DNA from: Aristolochia californica
Lineage: Eukaryota; Streptophyta; Magnoliopsida; Piperales; Aristolochiaceae
Assembly (NCBI GenBank): GCA_029961685.1
Contig: JARWKL010000005.1
Coordinates: forward strand, 18,752,164 to 18,816,163
Length of the DNA: 64,000 bases
Reading direction: 5' to 3'
The notes beneath the pieces were generated by a model. The model was given only the letters and a program-made list of their open reading frames with translations. It was not told the DNA's origin and did no database searches. Shown piece by piece: positions 1-13,464 of this stretch (position 1 is its first letter; each line of letters opens with the position of its first letter). A program made the position numbers and the translations under genes.

Positions 1-1770
1 GGATTGTAAACTCTTTTTAATTTTTATATATCAGGTTCAGCAATCGTCAGGAAAAGCGAAAAGTGGGGGATTTTTAACTGAGCGTTGACTCCCAATCTAT
101 AAGTAATTCCTTAACAAAGTATAGCCCGTGACGCATGATAAATCACTTTACAATTATCTGCGATCGTTAGGTCAGGTTTTGTAAATGGGCAAAGTAATGG
201 TTTGTTTGACTCGGGTAAATATCCCACCGCACGTTCATTTGAGAATTTAATGTTATTCTCTTTAAACGGTTTCGATCCATAGGTCATTTGCATCATTAAC
301 ATGTTTCAAGCATGGGAATACATTTTTTTTTAAAATGTGTAGAAAAATTTCTTTCTTTTAAAATTCTGAGGTATTAGGGTTGAAGTAGTGGAATTTCACA
401 AACTTGGATAACAAAAATTTTGCGTTAATTTGTGGTATGTGAATAAATTTTCTTGACTTACATTTGTTTATTGCTTTAAATTATTTCAATACATAAACTC
501 TAAAATTTTCATTTTTTTGTGATCTGTTTGCCTTTTATCTCTTTTTTTTGTTTACGAGAAGAAGGGACTCAAATTTTTATTTAATAAAAAAATATACATC
601 CAAATGGAAATGCACCATGCACAATTGTAGAGAGATAATTCCAAAAAGTGTCTGTAATTTTGAGGGATTGTAAACACTTTTTAGTTTTTATATATCATGT
701 TCGGTAATCGTTGGGAAAAGGGGGAGGCGGGGGATTTTTAACTGAGTGTTGACTCCCAATCCAAAAGTCATTCCTTACTAAAATATAGCCTGTTACGCAT
801 TATAAATCACTTTACAATCATCAATGATCGTTAGGTCAACGTTTTGTAAATGGGTAAAATAATGGCTTGTTTGACTCGGGTAAATATCCCACTGCACATT
901 CACTTGAGAATTTAATGTTATTCTCTTTAAAAGGTTTGGATCGATAGGTCATTTGCATCTTTAACATCTTTCAAGCATGCGAAGAAAAATCTCTTTCATA
1001 TAAAATTCCGAGCTATTAGGGTTGAACTAGTGCAATATCCCAAACATGGATAACAAAACTTTTGTGTTCATTTGTGGTGTGTGAATAAATTTTATTTACT
1101 TACTTTTGTTTATTGCTTTATATTATTTCCATACATAAACTCTAAAATTTTCTTTTTGGTGTGATCGATTTGCCTTAAATCTCTTTTTTTGTTTATGAGA
1201 TGAAGGGAAAGTGAAAATTCAAGTTTTGATTTAAGAAAAAAGTATACATCTAAAATGGAAATGCACAATGCACAAATGTAGAGAGAGATGAGATAATTCC
1301 AAAAAGTTTCTGCAAATTTTAGGTATTTTAAACTATTTTCAATTTTACATAGCTGGTTCTGCAATCATCGGCAAACGGGGGAGGCGGGGGATTTTTAACT
1401 GTGTGTTGACTCCCAATCCATAAGTCTTTCCATACATAAACTCTAAAATTTTCATTGGCCTTTAATCTCTTTTTTTGTTGACGAGATGAAGTGAAAGTGA
1501 AAACTGAAGTTTCGATTTAAGAAAAAAGTATACATCTAAAATCGAAATGCTCAATGCACAAATGTAGAGAAAGATAATTCTAAAAAGTGCCTATAATTTT
1601 TAAGGATTGTAAACTCTTTTTAGTTTTTATATATCTAGTTCTTTATTCGTCGGGAAAAGGGGGAGGCGATGGATTTTTAACTGAGTGTTAACTACCAATC
1701 CATAAATCACTCCTTTCAAGAAATATAGCCCATAACACATGATAAATCACTTTACAATCATCTATGATCG
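1..1770 (+). repeat. Higher-order repeat copy 1 (partner at 3962-5730)
   Basis: This block matches 3962-5730 far more closely than neighbouring monomers match each other, at an offset of about 3960 bp. Both copies share private variants. One is the unusual GAAAAGCGAAAAGTGGGGGA at the G box (49 and 4010). Another is an internal deletion that joins CCATAAGTC directly to TTTCCATACATAAAC (near 1424 and 5385). The copy runs off the left edge of the window, so its true start is unknown. Similarity falls to background after about 1770. Confidence 0.88.
1320..1605 (+). repeat. Truncated monomer (~286 bp) with ~380 bp internal deletion
   Basis: The monomer jumps from the CCATAAGTC block (monomer coordinate ~105) to TTTCCATACATAAACTC (~485) near 1424. 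A second, small gap removes the segment normally lying between TTTTCATT and TTGCC. The same structure recurs at about 5281-5563. Confidence 0.9.
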
Positions 1771-2281
1771 TTAGGTAAGCTTTTTGTAAATGGGTAAAAT
1801 AATTGCTTGTTTGACTTGAGTAAATATCACACTACACGTTCACTTGAGAATTGAATGGTATTCTCTTTAAAAGGTTTGTATCCACAGGTCATTTGCATCT
1901 TTAACATGTTTCAAGCATGCATATCCATTTTCTAAAACATGCGTAGAAAAATCTCTTTCTTATAAAATTCCGAGCTATTACGGTTGAACTAGTGGAATTT
2001 CCCAAACTTAGATAACAAAACTTTTGTGTTCATTTGTGGTGTGTGAATCAATTTTCATTACTTACATTTGTTTATTGCTTTAAATTCTTTCCATACATAA
2101 ACTCTAAAATTTTCATATTGTTGTGATCTATTTGCCTTTTATCTTTTATTTTTTAGTTTACGAGATCAAGGGAAAGTGAAAAATCAAGTTTTGTTTTAAA
2201 TAAAAAGTATATATCTAAAATAAAAATGCAAAATGGACATATGAAAAGACAGATCATTCCATAATGTGTCAGTAATTTTTA

Positions 2282-3285
2282 GGGATTACAAACTTTTGTT
2301 AGTTTTTATTTATCAAGTTCTGCAATCGTCGGGAAAAGGTGGAGGTGGGGATTTTTAATTGAGTGTTGACTCCCAATCCATAAGTCATTCGTTACAAAAA
2401 TTATAGCCCGTTAAGCATGATATATCACTTTACAATATCTATGATCGTTTGGTTAGCTTTTGTAAATGGGCAAAATAATGGCTTGTTTGATTCGGGTAAA
2501 TATCCCACCGCACGTTCACTTCAAAATTTAAGGTTATTCACTTTAAAAGGTTTGGATCGATAGGTCATTTGCATCTTTAACATGTTTAGAGCATGCGTAT
2601 CCATTTTTTAAAACATGGGTATAAAAATCTCTTTCCAATAAAATTCCGAGCTATTAGGGTTGAACTTGTAGAATTTCCCAAACTTGGAAAACAAAACTAT
2701 TACCTGAGTGTTGACTCCCAACCCATAAGCAATTCCTTACAAAAATAAAGCCCATTATGCATGAAAAATCACTTCATAATAATTTATGACCGTTAGGTCA
2801 ACTTTTTGTAAATGAGCAAATTAATGGCTTGTTTAAATATGCCTCTGCACGTTCACTTGAAAATTTAATATTATTCTCTTTAAAAGGTTTGGATCCATAG
2901 GTCATTTGCATCTAACATGTTTCAAGCATGCATTTCCTTTTTTAAAAAAATGTGTAGAAAATCATTTTCTTATAAAATTCCGAGCTATTAGGGTTGAACT
3001 AGTGGAATTTTCCAAACTTGGATAACAAAACTTTTGTGTTCATTTGTGGTGTGTGAATAAATTTTCTTTACTTACATTATTTTATAGCTTTAAATTCTTT
3101 CCATACATAAACTCTAAAATTTTCATTTTGTTGTGATCTATTTGCCTTTCATCTTTTTTTTTTACGAGATGAATGGAAAGTGAAAACTCAAGTTTTAATT
3201 GAAGGAAAAAGGATACATCTAAAATGGAAATGCATAATGCACAAATGTAGACAGAGATAATTCCAAAATGTGTCTGTAATTTTAA
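2282..3285 (+). repeat. Two monomers fused by ~325 bp deletion
   Basis: Near 2697 the sequence passes from AACAAAACTATTA (late monomer) straight into CCTGAGTGTTGACTCCC (early part of the next monomer). This gives about 1004 bp where two full units would occupy about 1350 bp. The first monomer's tail and the next monomer's G-rich box are lost. Confidence 0.88.
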
Positions 3286-3961
3286 GGGATTGTAAACTCC
3301 TTTTAATTTTTATATATAGGGTTCAACAATCGTCAGGAAAATCGAGAGGCGAGGGATTTTTAACAGAGTGTTGACTCCTAATCCAAAAGTAATTCTGTAA
3401 AAAACTATAGCCTTCTATGGATGATAAATCACTTTACAATCTTCTGTGATCGTTAGGTCAGGTTTTTGTAAATGGGCAAAATAATGGTTTGTTTGACTCG
3501 GGTAAATATCCCAATGCACGTTCACTTAAGAATTTAATGGTATTCTCTTTAAAAGGTTTGGATCCATAAGTCATTTGCATCTTTAACATGTTTCAAGCAT
3601 GCATATCCATTTTTTAAAACATGAGTAGAAAAAATATTTTTCTTATAAATACTTGAGCTATTAGGGTGAACTAGTGGAATTTCCCAAACTTGGATAACAA
3701 AACTTTTGTGTTAATTTCTAGTGTTAATAAGTTTTCTTTACTTATATTTGTTTATTGCTTTAAATTCTATCCATACTTCAACTCTAAAATTTTCATTTTG
3801 TTGTGATCTATTTGCCTTTTATCTCTTTTTTTTGTTTACGAGATGAAGTGAAAGTGAAAACTCTAGTTTTGATTTAAGAAGAAAGTATACATCTAAAATG
3901 GAAAATGCACAATGCACAAATGTGGAGAGATATAATTCCAAAAAGTTTCTACTATTTTTTG

Positions 3962-5730
3962 GGATTGTAAAATCTTTTTAATTTTTATATATCAGGTTCA
4001 GCAATCGTCAGGAAAAGCGAAAAGTGGGGGATTTTTAACTGAGCATTGACTCCCAATCTATAAGTAATTCCTTACAAAAGTATAGCCCGTGATGCATGAT
4101 AAATCACTTTACAATCATCTGCGATCGTTAGGTCAGGTTTTGTAAATGGGCAAAGTAATGGTTTGTTTGACTCGGGTAAATATCCCACCGCACGTTCATT
4201 TGAGAATTTAATGTTAATCTCTTTAAACGGTTTCAATCCATAGGTCATTTGCATCATTAACATGTTTCAAGCATGGAAATACATTTTTTTTAAAAATGTG
4301 TAGAAAAATCTCTTTCTTTTAAAATTCTGAGGTATTAGGGTTGAAGTAGTGGAATTTCACAAACTTGGATAACAAAAATTTTGCGTTAATTTGTGGTATG
4401 TGAATAAATTTTCTTGACTTATATTTGTTTATTGCTTTAAACTATTTCAATACATAAACTCTAAAATTTTAATTTTGTTGTGATCTGTTTGCCTTTTATC
4501 TCTTTTTTTTGTTTACGAGAAGAAGGGACTCAATTTTTTATTTAATAAAAAAGTATACATCCAAAATGGAAATGGACAATGCACAATTGTAGAGAGAGAT
4601 AATTCCAAAAAGTGTCTGTAATTTTGAGGGATTGTAAACACTTTTTAGTTTTTGTATATCATGTTCGGCAATCGTTGGGAAAAGGGGGAGGCGGGGGATT
4701 TTTAACTGAGTGTTGACTCCCAATCCAAAAGTCATTCCTTACTAAAATATAGCCTGTTACGCATTATAAATCACTTTACAATCATCAATGATCGTTAGGT
4801 CAACTTTTTGTAATTGGGCAAAATAATGGCTTGTTTGACTCGGGTAAATATCCCACTGCACATTCACTTGAGAATTTAATGTTATTCTCTATAAAAGGTT
4901 TGGATCGATAGGTCATTTGCATCTTTAACATCTTTCAAGCATGCGAAGAAAAATCTCTTTCATATAAAATTCCGAGCTATTAGGGTTGAACTAGTGCAAT
5001 ATCCCAAACATGGATAACCAAACTTTTGTGTTCATTTGTGTTGTGTGAATAAATTTTATTTACTTACTTTTGTTTATTGCTTTATATTATTTCCATACAT
5101 AAACTCTAAAATTTTCTTTTTGGTGTGATTGATTTGCCTTAAATCTCTTTTTTTGTTTATGAGATGAAGGGAAAGTGAAAATTCAAGTTTTGATTTAAGA
5201 AAAATGTATACGTCTAAAATGGAAATGCACAAAGCACAAATGTAGAGAGAGATAATTCCAAAAAGTTTCTGCAAATTTTAGGTATTTTAAACAATTTTCA
5301 ATTTTACATATCTGGTTCTGCAATCGTCGGCAAACGGGGGAGGCGGGGGATTTTTAACTGTGTGTTGACTCCCAATCCATAAGTCTTTCCATACATAAAC
5401 TCTAAAATTTTCATTGGCCTTTAATCTCTTTTTTGGTTGACGTGATGAAGTGAAAGTGAAAACTGAAGTTTCAATTTAAGAAAAAAGTATACATCTAAAA
5501 TCGAAATGCTCAATGCACAAATGTAGAGAGAGATAATTCTAAAAAGTGCCTATAATTTTTAAGGATTGTAAACTCTTTTTAGTTTTTATATATCTGGTTC
5601 TTTATTTGTCGGGAAAAGGGGGAGGCGATGGATTTTTAACTGAGTGTTAACTCCCAATCCATAAATCACTCCTTTCAAGAAATATAGCCCATTACACATG
5701 ATAAATCACTTTACAATCATCTATGATCGC
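3962..5730 (+). repeat. Higher-order repeat copy 2 (partner at 1-1770)
   Basis: Second copy of the multi-monomer block, separated from the first by about 3.96 kb. That distance contains seven monomer remnants shortened by two internal deletions. The shared deletion junction near 5385 shows that the block was copied as a unit after the deletion arose. The second deletion of the left unit (near 2697) has no counterpart here, so the matching does not extend over a full period. Confidence 0.88.
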
Positions 5731-8700
5731 TAGGCTAGCTTTTTGTATATGGGCAAAATAATGGCTTGTTTGACACGGGTAAATATCCCGCCGCACGTTC
5801 ACTTGTGAATTTAATGTGATTCTCTTTAAAAGGTTTTGAACCATAAGTTATTTGAATCTTTAACATATTTCAAGCATGCATATCCATTTTTTAAAACATG
5901 TGTAGAAAAATCTCTTTCTTATAAAATTCCTTGTTATTAGGGTTGAACTAGTGGAATTTTCCAAATTTGGATAACAAAACTTTTCTTTTCATTTGTGGTG
6001 CGTGAATAAATTTTTTTTCTAACATTTGTTTATTGCTTTAAATTCTTTCCATACATCAACTCTAAAATTTTCATTTTTTTGTGATCTATTTGCATTTTAT
6101 CTCTTTTTTCTCTTAGGAGATGAAGGGAAAATGAAAACTCAAGTTTTGATTTAAAATAAAAGTATACATCTAAAATGGCAATGCACAGTGCACAAATATA
6201 GAGAGAGATAATTCCAAAAAGTGTCTGTAATTTTTTGTGATTGTAAGCTCTTTTTAGTTTTTAAATATGAGGTGCTGCGATCATCGGGAAAAGAGGGAGG
6301 CGGTGGATTTTTAACTGAGTGTTGACTCCCAATCCTGAAGTCATTCCTTTCAAAATTATAGCCCATTTTGCATAAAAAATCACTTTACAATCATTTATGA
6401 TCGCTAGGTCAGCTTTTTGTAAATGGGCAAATTAATGGCTTGTTTGACTCGGGTAAATATCCCACTGCACGTTCACTTGAGAATTTAATGTTATTCTCTT
6501 TAAAAGGTTTTGAACCATAGGTCATTTGCATCTTTAACATGTTTCAAGCATGCATGTCCATTTTTTAAAACAAGTGTAGAAAAATTTCTTTCTTATAAAT
6601 TCCTTGTTATTAGGGTTGAACTAGTGGAATTTCCCAAACTTGGATAACAAAACTTTTGTGTTTATTTGTGGTGTGTGAATAAATTTTTTTCTTATATTAT
6701 TTTATTGTTTTAAATTCTTTCCATACATAAACTCTAAAAATTTAATTTTGTTGTGATCTATTTGCATTTTATCTCTTTTTTTGCTTAGGAGATGAAGGGA
6801 AAGTGAAAACTCAAGTTTTGATTTAAGAAAAAAGTATACATCTAATATGGAAATGCACAATGCACAAATGTAGAGAAAGATAATTCCACAAAGTGTGTGT
6901 AATTTTTAGGGATTGTAAACTCATTTTAGTGTTTATATATCACATTCTGCAATCATCGGGAAAAGGGGGAGGTGGGGCATTTTTAATTGAGTGTTGACTC
7001 CCAATCCATAGGTCATTCCTTAAAAAAATATAGCCCGTTACGCATGATAAATCACTTTACAATCATCTATGACCATTAGGTCAGCTTTTTTTAAATGGGC
7101 AAAATAATGGCTTGTTTGAGTTGGGTAAATATTCCACTGCACGTTCACTTCAGAATTTAATGTTATTCTCTTTAAAAGGTTAGGATCCATAGGTCATTTT
7201 CATCTTAACATGTTTCAAGGATGCATATCCATTTTTTAAAACATGTGTAGAAAAATCTCTTTCTTATAAAATTCCGACCTATTACGGTTGAACTAGTAGA
7301 ATTTCCCAAACTTGGATAACAAAACTTTTGTATTCATTTGTGGTGTGTGAATAAAGTTTCTTTACTTACATTTGTTTATTTCTTTAAATTCTTTCCATAC
7401 ATAAACTCTAAAATTTTCATATTGTTGTGATCTATTTGCTTTTTATCTTTTTTTTTTTTTTTTACGAGTTGAAGGGAAAGTGAAAACTCAAGTTTTGATT
7501 TATGAAAAGTATACGTCTAAAATAAAAATTCACAATGGACATATGTAGAGAAAGATAATTCCAAAACGTGTCTGTAATTTTTAGGGATTGCATACTTTTT
7601 TTAGTTTTTATATATCAGGTTATGCAATTGTCGGGAAAAGGGGGAGGCGAGGGATTTTTAACTGAGTGTTGACACCCAATCCATAATTCAATCGTTACAA
7701 AAAATATAGCCCGTTATGTATGATAAATCACTATACAATCATCTATGATCGTTTGGTTAGCTTTTTGTAAATGGGCAAAAAATGGCTTGTTTGATTCGGG
7801 TAAAAATCCCACGGCACATTCACTTCAAAATTTAATGTTATTCACTTTAAAAGGTTTGGATCCATAGGTCATTTGCATCTTTAACATGTTTAGAGCATGC
7901 ATATCCATTTTTTAAAACATGTGTAGAAAAATCTCTTTCCAATAAAATTCCGAGCTATTAGGGTTGAACTTGTGGAATTTCGCAAACATGGATAACAAAA
8001 CTTTTGTGCTCATTTGTGAATGAATTTTATTTTCTTAGATTTGTTTATTGCTTTAAATTCCTACCATACATAAACTCTAAAATTTTCATTTTGTTGTGAT
8101 CTATATACTGTTTATATCTTTTTTTGTTTACGAGAGGATGGGAAAGTGAAAACTCAAGTTTTGATTTAAAACAAAGTATACATCTAAAATGGAAATACAC
8201 AATGGACAAAAGTAGAGAGAGATAATTCCAAAAAGTGTTTGTTCCTTTTAGGGATTTTAAACTATTTTTAGTTTTTAAATATCTGGTTCTGCAATCGTCG
8301 GGAAAAGGGGGAGGTGGGGGATTTTTAATTGAGTGTTCACTCCGAATCCTTAAGTCATTCCTTAAAAAATTATAGCCCGTTACGCATGATAAATCACTTT
8401 ACAATCATCTATCATTGTTAGGTCAACTTTTTGTAAATAGGCAAAATAATGGCTTGTTTGACTCGGGTAAATATTCCACCGCACGTTCACTTGAGAATTT
8501 AATGTTATTCTCTTTAAAAGCTATTGAACCATAGGTCATTTGCCTCTTTAACAGGTTTCAAGCATGCATATCCATTTTTTTTAAAATGTGTTGAAAAATC
8601 TTTCTTATAAAATTCCGAACTATAAGGGTTGAACAACTAGAATTTCCCAAACTTGGATAACAAAACCTTTGTGTTCATTTGTGGTGTGTGAATAAAATTT

Positions 8701-10952
8701 TTTTTGTTACATTTGTTTACTGCTTTAAATTCTTTTGATCCACAAACTCTAAAATTTTCATTTTGTTGTGATCTATTTGCATTTTATCTTTTTTTTTTTT
8801 GCTTTGGAGATGAAGGGAAAGTGAAAACTCAAGTTTTGATTTATGAAAAAAGTATACATCTAAAATGAAAATGCACAATGCACAAATTTAGAGAGAGATA
8901 ATTCCAAAAAGCGTTAGCAATTTTTCAGAATTTTAAACTCTTTTTAGTTTTTATATATCAGGTTTTGGAATCGTCGGAAAAAAGGGGGAGACAGGGGATT
9001 TTTAACTGGTTGTTGACTCCCAATCCATAAGTCATTTCTTACAAAAAAATATTGCCTGTTACGTAAGATAAATCACTTTACAATCATCTATGATCATTAG
9101 GTCAACTTTTTTTATATGGGCAAAATAATGGCTTGTTTGACTCGGGTAAATATCCGTCCGCACGTTGACTTGAGAATTTAATATTATTCTCTATAAAAGG
9201 TTTGGATCCATAGGTTATTTGCATCTTTAATATGTTTCAAGCATGCATATCCATTTTTTAAAATATGTGTAGAAAAATCTCTTTCCTATAAAATTCCAAG
9301 TTATTAGGGTTGAACTTGTGGAATTTCGCAAACTTCAATAAAAAAACTTTTCCGTTCATTTGTGGTGTGTGAATAATTTTTTTTCACTTAAATTTGTTTG
9401 TTGCTTTAAATTATTTCCATACATAAACTCTAAAATTTTCATTTGGTTGTGATCTAGATGCCTTTTATCTCTTTTTCTTATTACGAGATGAAGGGAAAGG
9501 GAAATCTCAAGTTCTGATTTAAGAAAAAACTATACATCTAAAAGGGAAATGCACAATGCACAAGTGTAGAGAGAGATAATTCCTAAAAGTGTCTATAATT
9601 TTTTGGGATTCTAAACTCTTTTTAGTTTTTATATATCAAGTTCTGCAATCATCGGGAAAAAGGGGGAGGCGGGGGATTTTTAACTAAGGTTGACTCAAAA
9701 TCCATAATTCATTCCTTACAAAAATATAGACCATTATGCATGATAAATAACTTTACAATCATGTATGACCGTTAGGTTAGCTTTTTGTAAATCGGCAAAA
9801 AAAAGGCTTCTTTGACTCGGGTAAATATCCCACCGCACGTTCACTTGAGAATTTAATGTTATTTTCTTTAGAAGGCTTGGATCCAATGGTCATTTGAATC
9901 TTTAACTTGTTTCAAGCATGCCTATCCCTTTTTTTAAAAAAATGTCTAGAAAAATCTCTTTCTTATAAAATTTCGAGTTACTAGGGTTGAACTAGTGGAA
10001 TTTCCAAAACTTGGCTAATAAAAATTTTGTGTTCATTTGTCGTGTGTGAATAAATTTTCTTTACTTTCATTTGTTTATTGCTTTAAATTATTTCTAGAAA
10101 TAAACTCTAAAATTTTCATTTTGTTGTGATCTATTTGCCTTTTATCTCTTTTTTTGTTTACGAGATGAAGGGAAAGTGAAAACTCAAATTTTGATTTAAG
10201 AAAAATGTATACCACTCAAATGGAAAGGAACAATGCACAAATGTAGACAAAGATAATTCCAAAAAGTGTCATTAATTTTAAGGGATTGTAAACTCTTTTT
10301 AGTTTTTATATCAGGTTTTGCAATCGTCGGGAGAAGGGGGAGGCAGGGTTTTTTAACTGAGTGTTGACTCCCAATCCATAAGTCATTCCTTATAAAAATA
10401 AAGCCCATTACGCATGATAAATCACTTTACAATCATCTATGATCGTTAGGTCAGTTTTTTGTAAATGGGCAAAATAATGGTTTGTTTGACTCGGATAAAT
10501 ATCCCACCGCACGTTCACTTGAGAATTTAATGTTATTGTCTTCAAAAGGTTTTGATCCATAGGTCATTTGCATCTTTAACATGTTTCAAGCATGCATATC
10601 CATTTTTTAAAACATGTGTAGAAAAATCTCTTTCTTATAAAATTCTGAGCTGTTAGGGTTGAACAAGTGGAATTTTCCAAACTTGGATAACAAAAATTTT
10701 GTGTTCATTTGTGGTGTGTGAATAAATTTTCTTTACTTACATTTTTTTTTCTTTAAGTTCTTTCCATACATAAACTCAAAAATTTTCATTTTGTTGTGAT
10801 CGATTTGCCTTCTATCTCTTTTTTTGTTTACGAGATGAAGGCAAAGTGAAGACTCAAGTTTTGATTTAAGAAAAAATTATACATCCAAAATGGAAATGTA
10901 CAATGCATAAATGTAGAAAGAGATAATTCCAAAAAGTGTCAGTAATTTTTAG

Positions 10953-11627
10953 GGATTGTAAACTCTTTTTAGTTTTTATATATCAGGTTCTACAATCGTC
11001 GGGTAAAGGTGGAGGTGGGGAATTTTTAAATGAGTGTTGACTCCCAATCCACAAGTCATTCCTTACAAAACTATAGCCAGTTACGCATGATAAATCACTT
11101 TACAATCATCTATGATCGTTAGGTCAGCTTTTTGTAAATGTGCAAAATAATGGTTTGTTTTACTCGGATAAATATCCCACCGCACGTTCACTTGAGAATT
11201 AAATGTTATTGTCTTTAAAAGGTTTGGATCCACGGGTCATTTACATCTTTAACATATTTCAAGCATGCATATCTAGTTTTTAAAACATGAGTCGAAAAAT
11301 CAATTTCTTATAAAATTTTGAGCTATTAGGGATGAACAACTGGAATTTCCCAAACTTGGATAACAAAAATTTTGTGTTCCTTTGTGGTGTGTGAATAAAT
11401 TTTCTTTACTTATGTTTGTTTATTGCTTTAAATTCTTTCTGTACATCAACTCTAGAATTTTTATTTTGTTGTCATCTATTTGCCTTTTATCTCTTTTTTT
11501 GTTTACGAGATGAAGGGAAAGTAAAAACTCAAGTTTTGATTGAAGAAAAAAGTATACGTCTAAAATGAAAATGCACAATGCACTAATATAGAGAGAGATA
11601 ATTACAAAAAGTTTCGGTAATTTTTAG
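10953..11627 (+). repeat. Representative full-length satellite monomer
   Basis: One complete 675 bp unit, counted from GGATTGTAAACTC to the next equivalent point. I chose it because it has no large deletion and can serve as a phase reference. Monomer coordinate 1 is this GGATTGTAAACTC. The G-rich box lies near coordinates 45-70, the GACTCCCAATCC landmark near 80-100, and the CATG-rich palindromic block near 310-340. The monomer orientation is arbitrary. Confidence 0.9.
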
Positions 11628-13464
11628 GGATTTTAAACTCTTTTTAGTTTTTATATCTCAGGTTCTACAATCGTCGGGAAAAAGAGGAAGGAAGGGGATT
11701 TTTAACTAAGTGTTGACTCCCAATCCATAAGTCATTCCTTACAAAAAAAAGATAGCCCGTTACGCATGATAATTCACTTTACAATCATCTATGATCTTTA
11801 AGTCAACGTTTTGTAAATGGACCAAATAATGGCTTATTTGACTCGGGTAAATTTTCCACCGCAGGTTTACTTGAGAATTTAATGTTATTCTCTATAAAAG
11901 GATTGGATCCATTGGTCATTTGCATCTTGAACATGTTTCAAGCATGCATATCCATTTTTTAAAACATGTGTAGAAAAATCTCTTTCTTATAAAATTCTGA
12001 GCAATTAGGGTTGAACTTATGGAATCTCCCAAACTTGGATAACTAAACTTTTGTATTTATTTGTGGTGTGTGAATAATTTTTCTTCACTAACATTTGTTA
12101 TTGCCTTAAATTTTTTTCCATACAAACTCTAAAATTTTCATTTTGTTCTGATCTATTTGCCTTTTATCTCTTTTTTTGTTTACGAGATGAAGGGAAAGTG
12201 AAAACTCAAGTTTTGATTTAAGAAAAAAGTATACATCTAAAATGAAAATACACAATGCACAAATGTAGAGAGAGATAAATCCAAAAAGGGTCTGTAATTT
12301 TAGGGATCGTAAACACTTTATTGTTTTTAAATATCTTGTTCTACAATCGTCGGGAAAAGTGGGAGGGTACGATTTTTAACTGAGTGTTGACTCCCAATCT
12401 GTAAGTCATTCCTTACAAAAATATAGCCCATTACGCATGATGAATCACTTTACAATCGTCTATGATCGTTACGTCAGCTTTTTGTAAATGGGCAAAATAA
12501 TGGCTAGTTTGACTCGGGTAAATATCCTACTGCACGTTCACTTGAGAATTTAAATTTATTCTCTTTAAAAGGTTTGGATCCAAAGGTCATTTGCATCTTT
12601 AACAAGTTTCAAGAATGGATATCCATTTTTTAAAACATGTGCAGAAAAATCTCTTTCTTATAAAATTCTGAGCTATTTGGGTTGAACTAATGAAATTTCC
12701 CAAACTTGGATAACAAAAATTTTGTGTTCATTTGTGGTATGTGAATAAATTTTCTTTGCTTAAATTTTTTTTGCTTTAACTTCTTTTCATACATATGCTC
12801 AAAAAATTTCATTTTGTTGTGATCTATTTGCCCTTTATTTCTTTTTTTGTTGATGAGATGAAAGGAAAGTGAAAACTCAAGTTTTGATTTAAGAAAAAAG
12901 TATACATCTAAAATGGAAATGCACAATGCAAAAATGTAGAGAGAGATAATTCCAAAAATTTTCAGTAATTTTTAGGGATTGTAAACTCTTTTTAGTTTTT
13001 ATATATCAGGTTCACCAATCGTCGGGTAAAAGTGGAGGTGGGGTATTTTTAACTGAATTATGACTCCCAATCCATAAGTCATTCCTTACAAAAATATAGC
13101 CTGTTCCACAATATAAATCAACTTTCAATCATCTATGATAGTTAGGTCAACTTTTTGTAAATGGGCAAAATAATGGCTTGTTTGACACGGGTAAATATCC
13201 CACTACATGTTGACTTGAGAGTTTAATTTTATTCTCTTTAATAGGTTTTATCCATAGGTCATTTGAATCTTTAACATGTTTCAAGCATGCATATCAATTT
13301 TTTAAAATATGTGTAGAAAAATCTCTTTCATATAAAATTCCGAGCTGTTAGGGTTCAGCTAGTGGAATTTCCCAAACTTGGATAACAAAAATTTTGTGTT
13401 CATTAGTGGTGTGTGATTAAATTTTCTTTACTTACATTTGTTTATTTCTTTAAATTCTTTCCAT

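Noticed and set aside
111..302. Minus-strand 63-codon frame, with near-identical frame at 4072-4263 and relatives at 48977-49165, 49596-49838 and 55638-55910
   Set aside because: It lies wholly inside the satellite monomer. Similar frames occur because the repeat recurs; starts and stops vary and most monomers break it. No domain or start context supports a gene.
700..735. CENP-B-box-like motif at GTTCTGCAATCGTCGGGA in each monomer
   Set aside because: The CENP-B core needs TTCG, seven bases, then CGGG. Here it is TTCT with eight bases between, so it fails by one mismatch and one base of spacing.
5074..5274. Recurring minus-strand frames with a hydrophobic stretch (also 1110-1364, 12687-12926, 18686-18922, 19289-19486, 45055-45255 and others)
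   Set aside because: They are the reverse reading of the AT-rich satellite segment. The apparent membrane-like stretch comes from T/A-rich codons, and the frame is not kept across the array.
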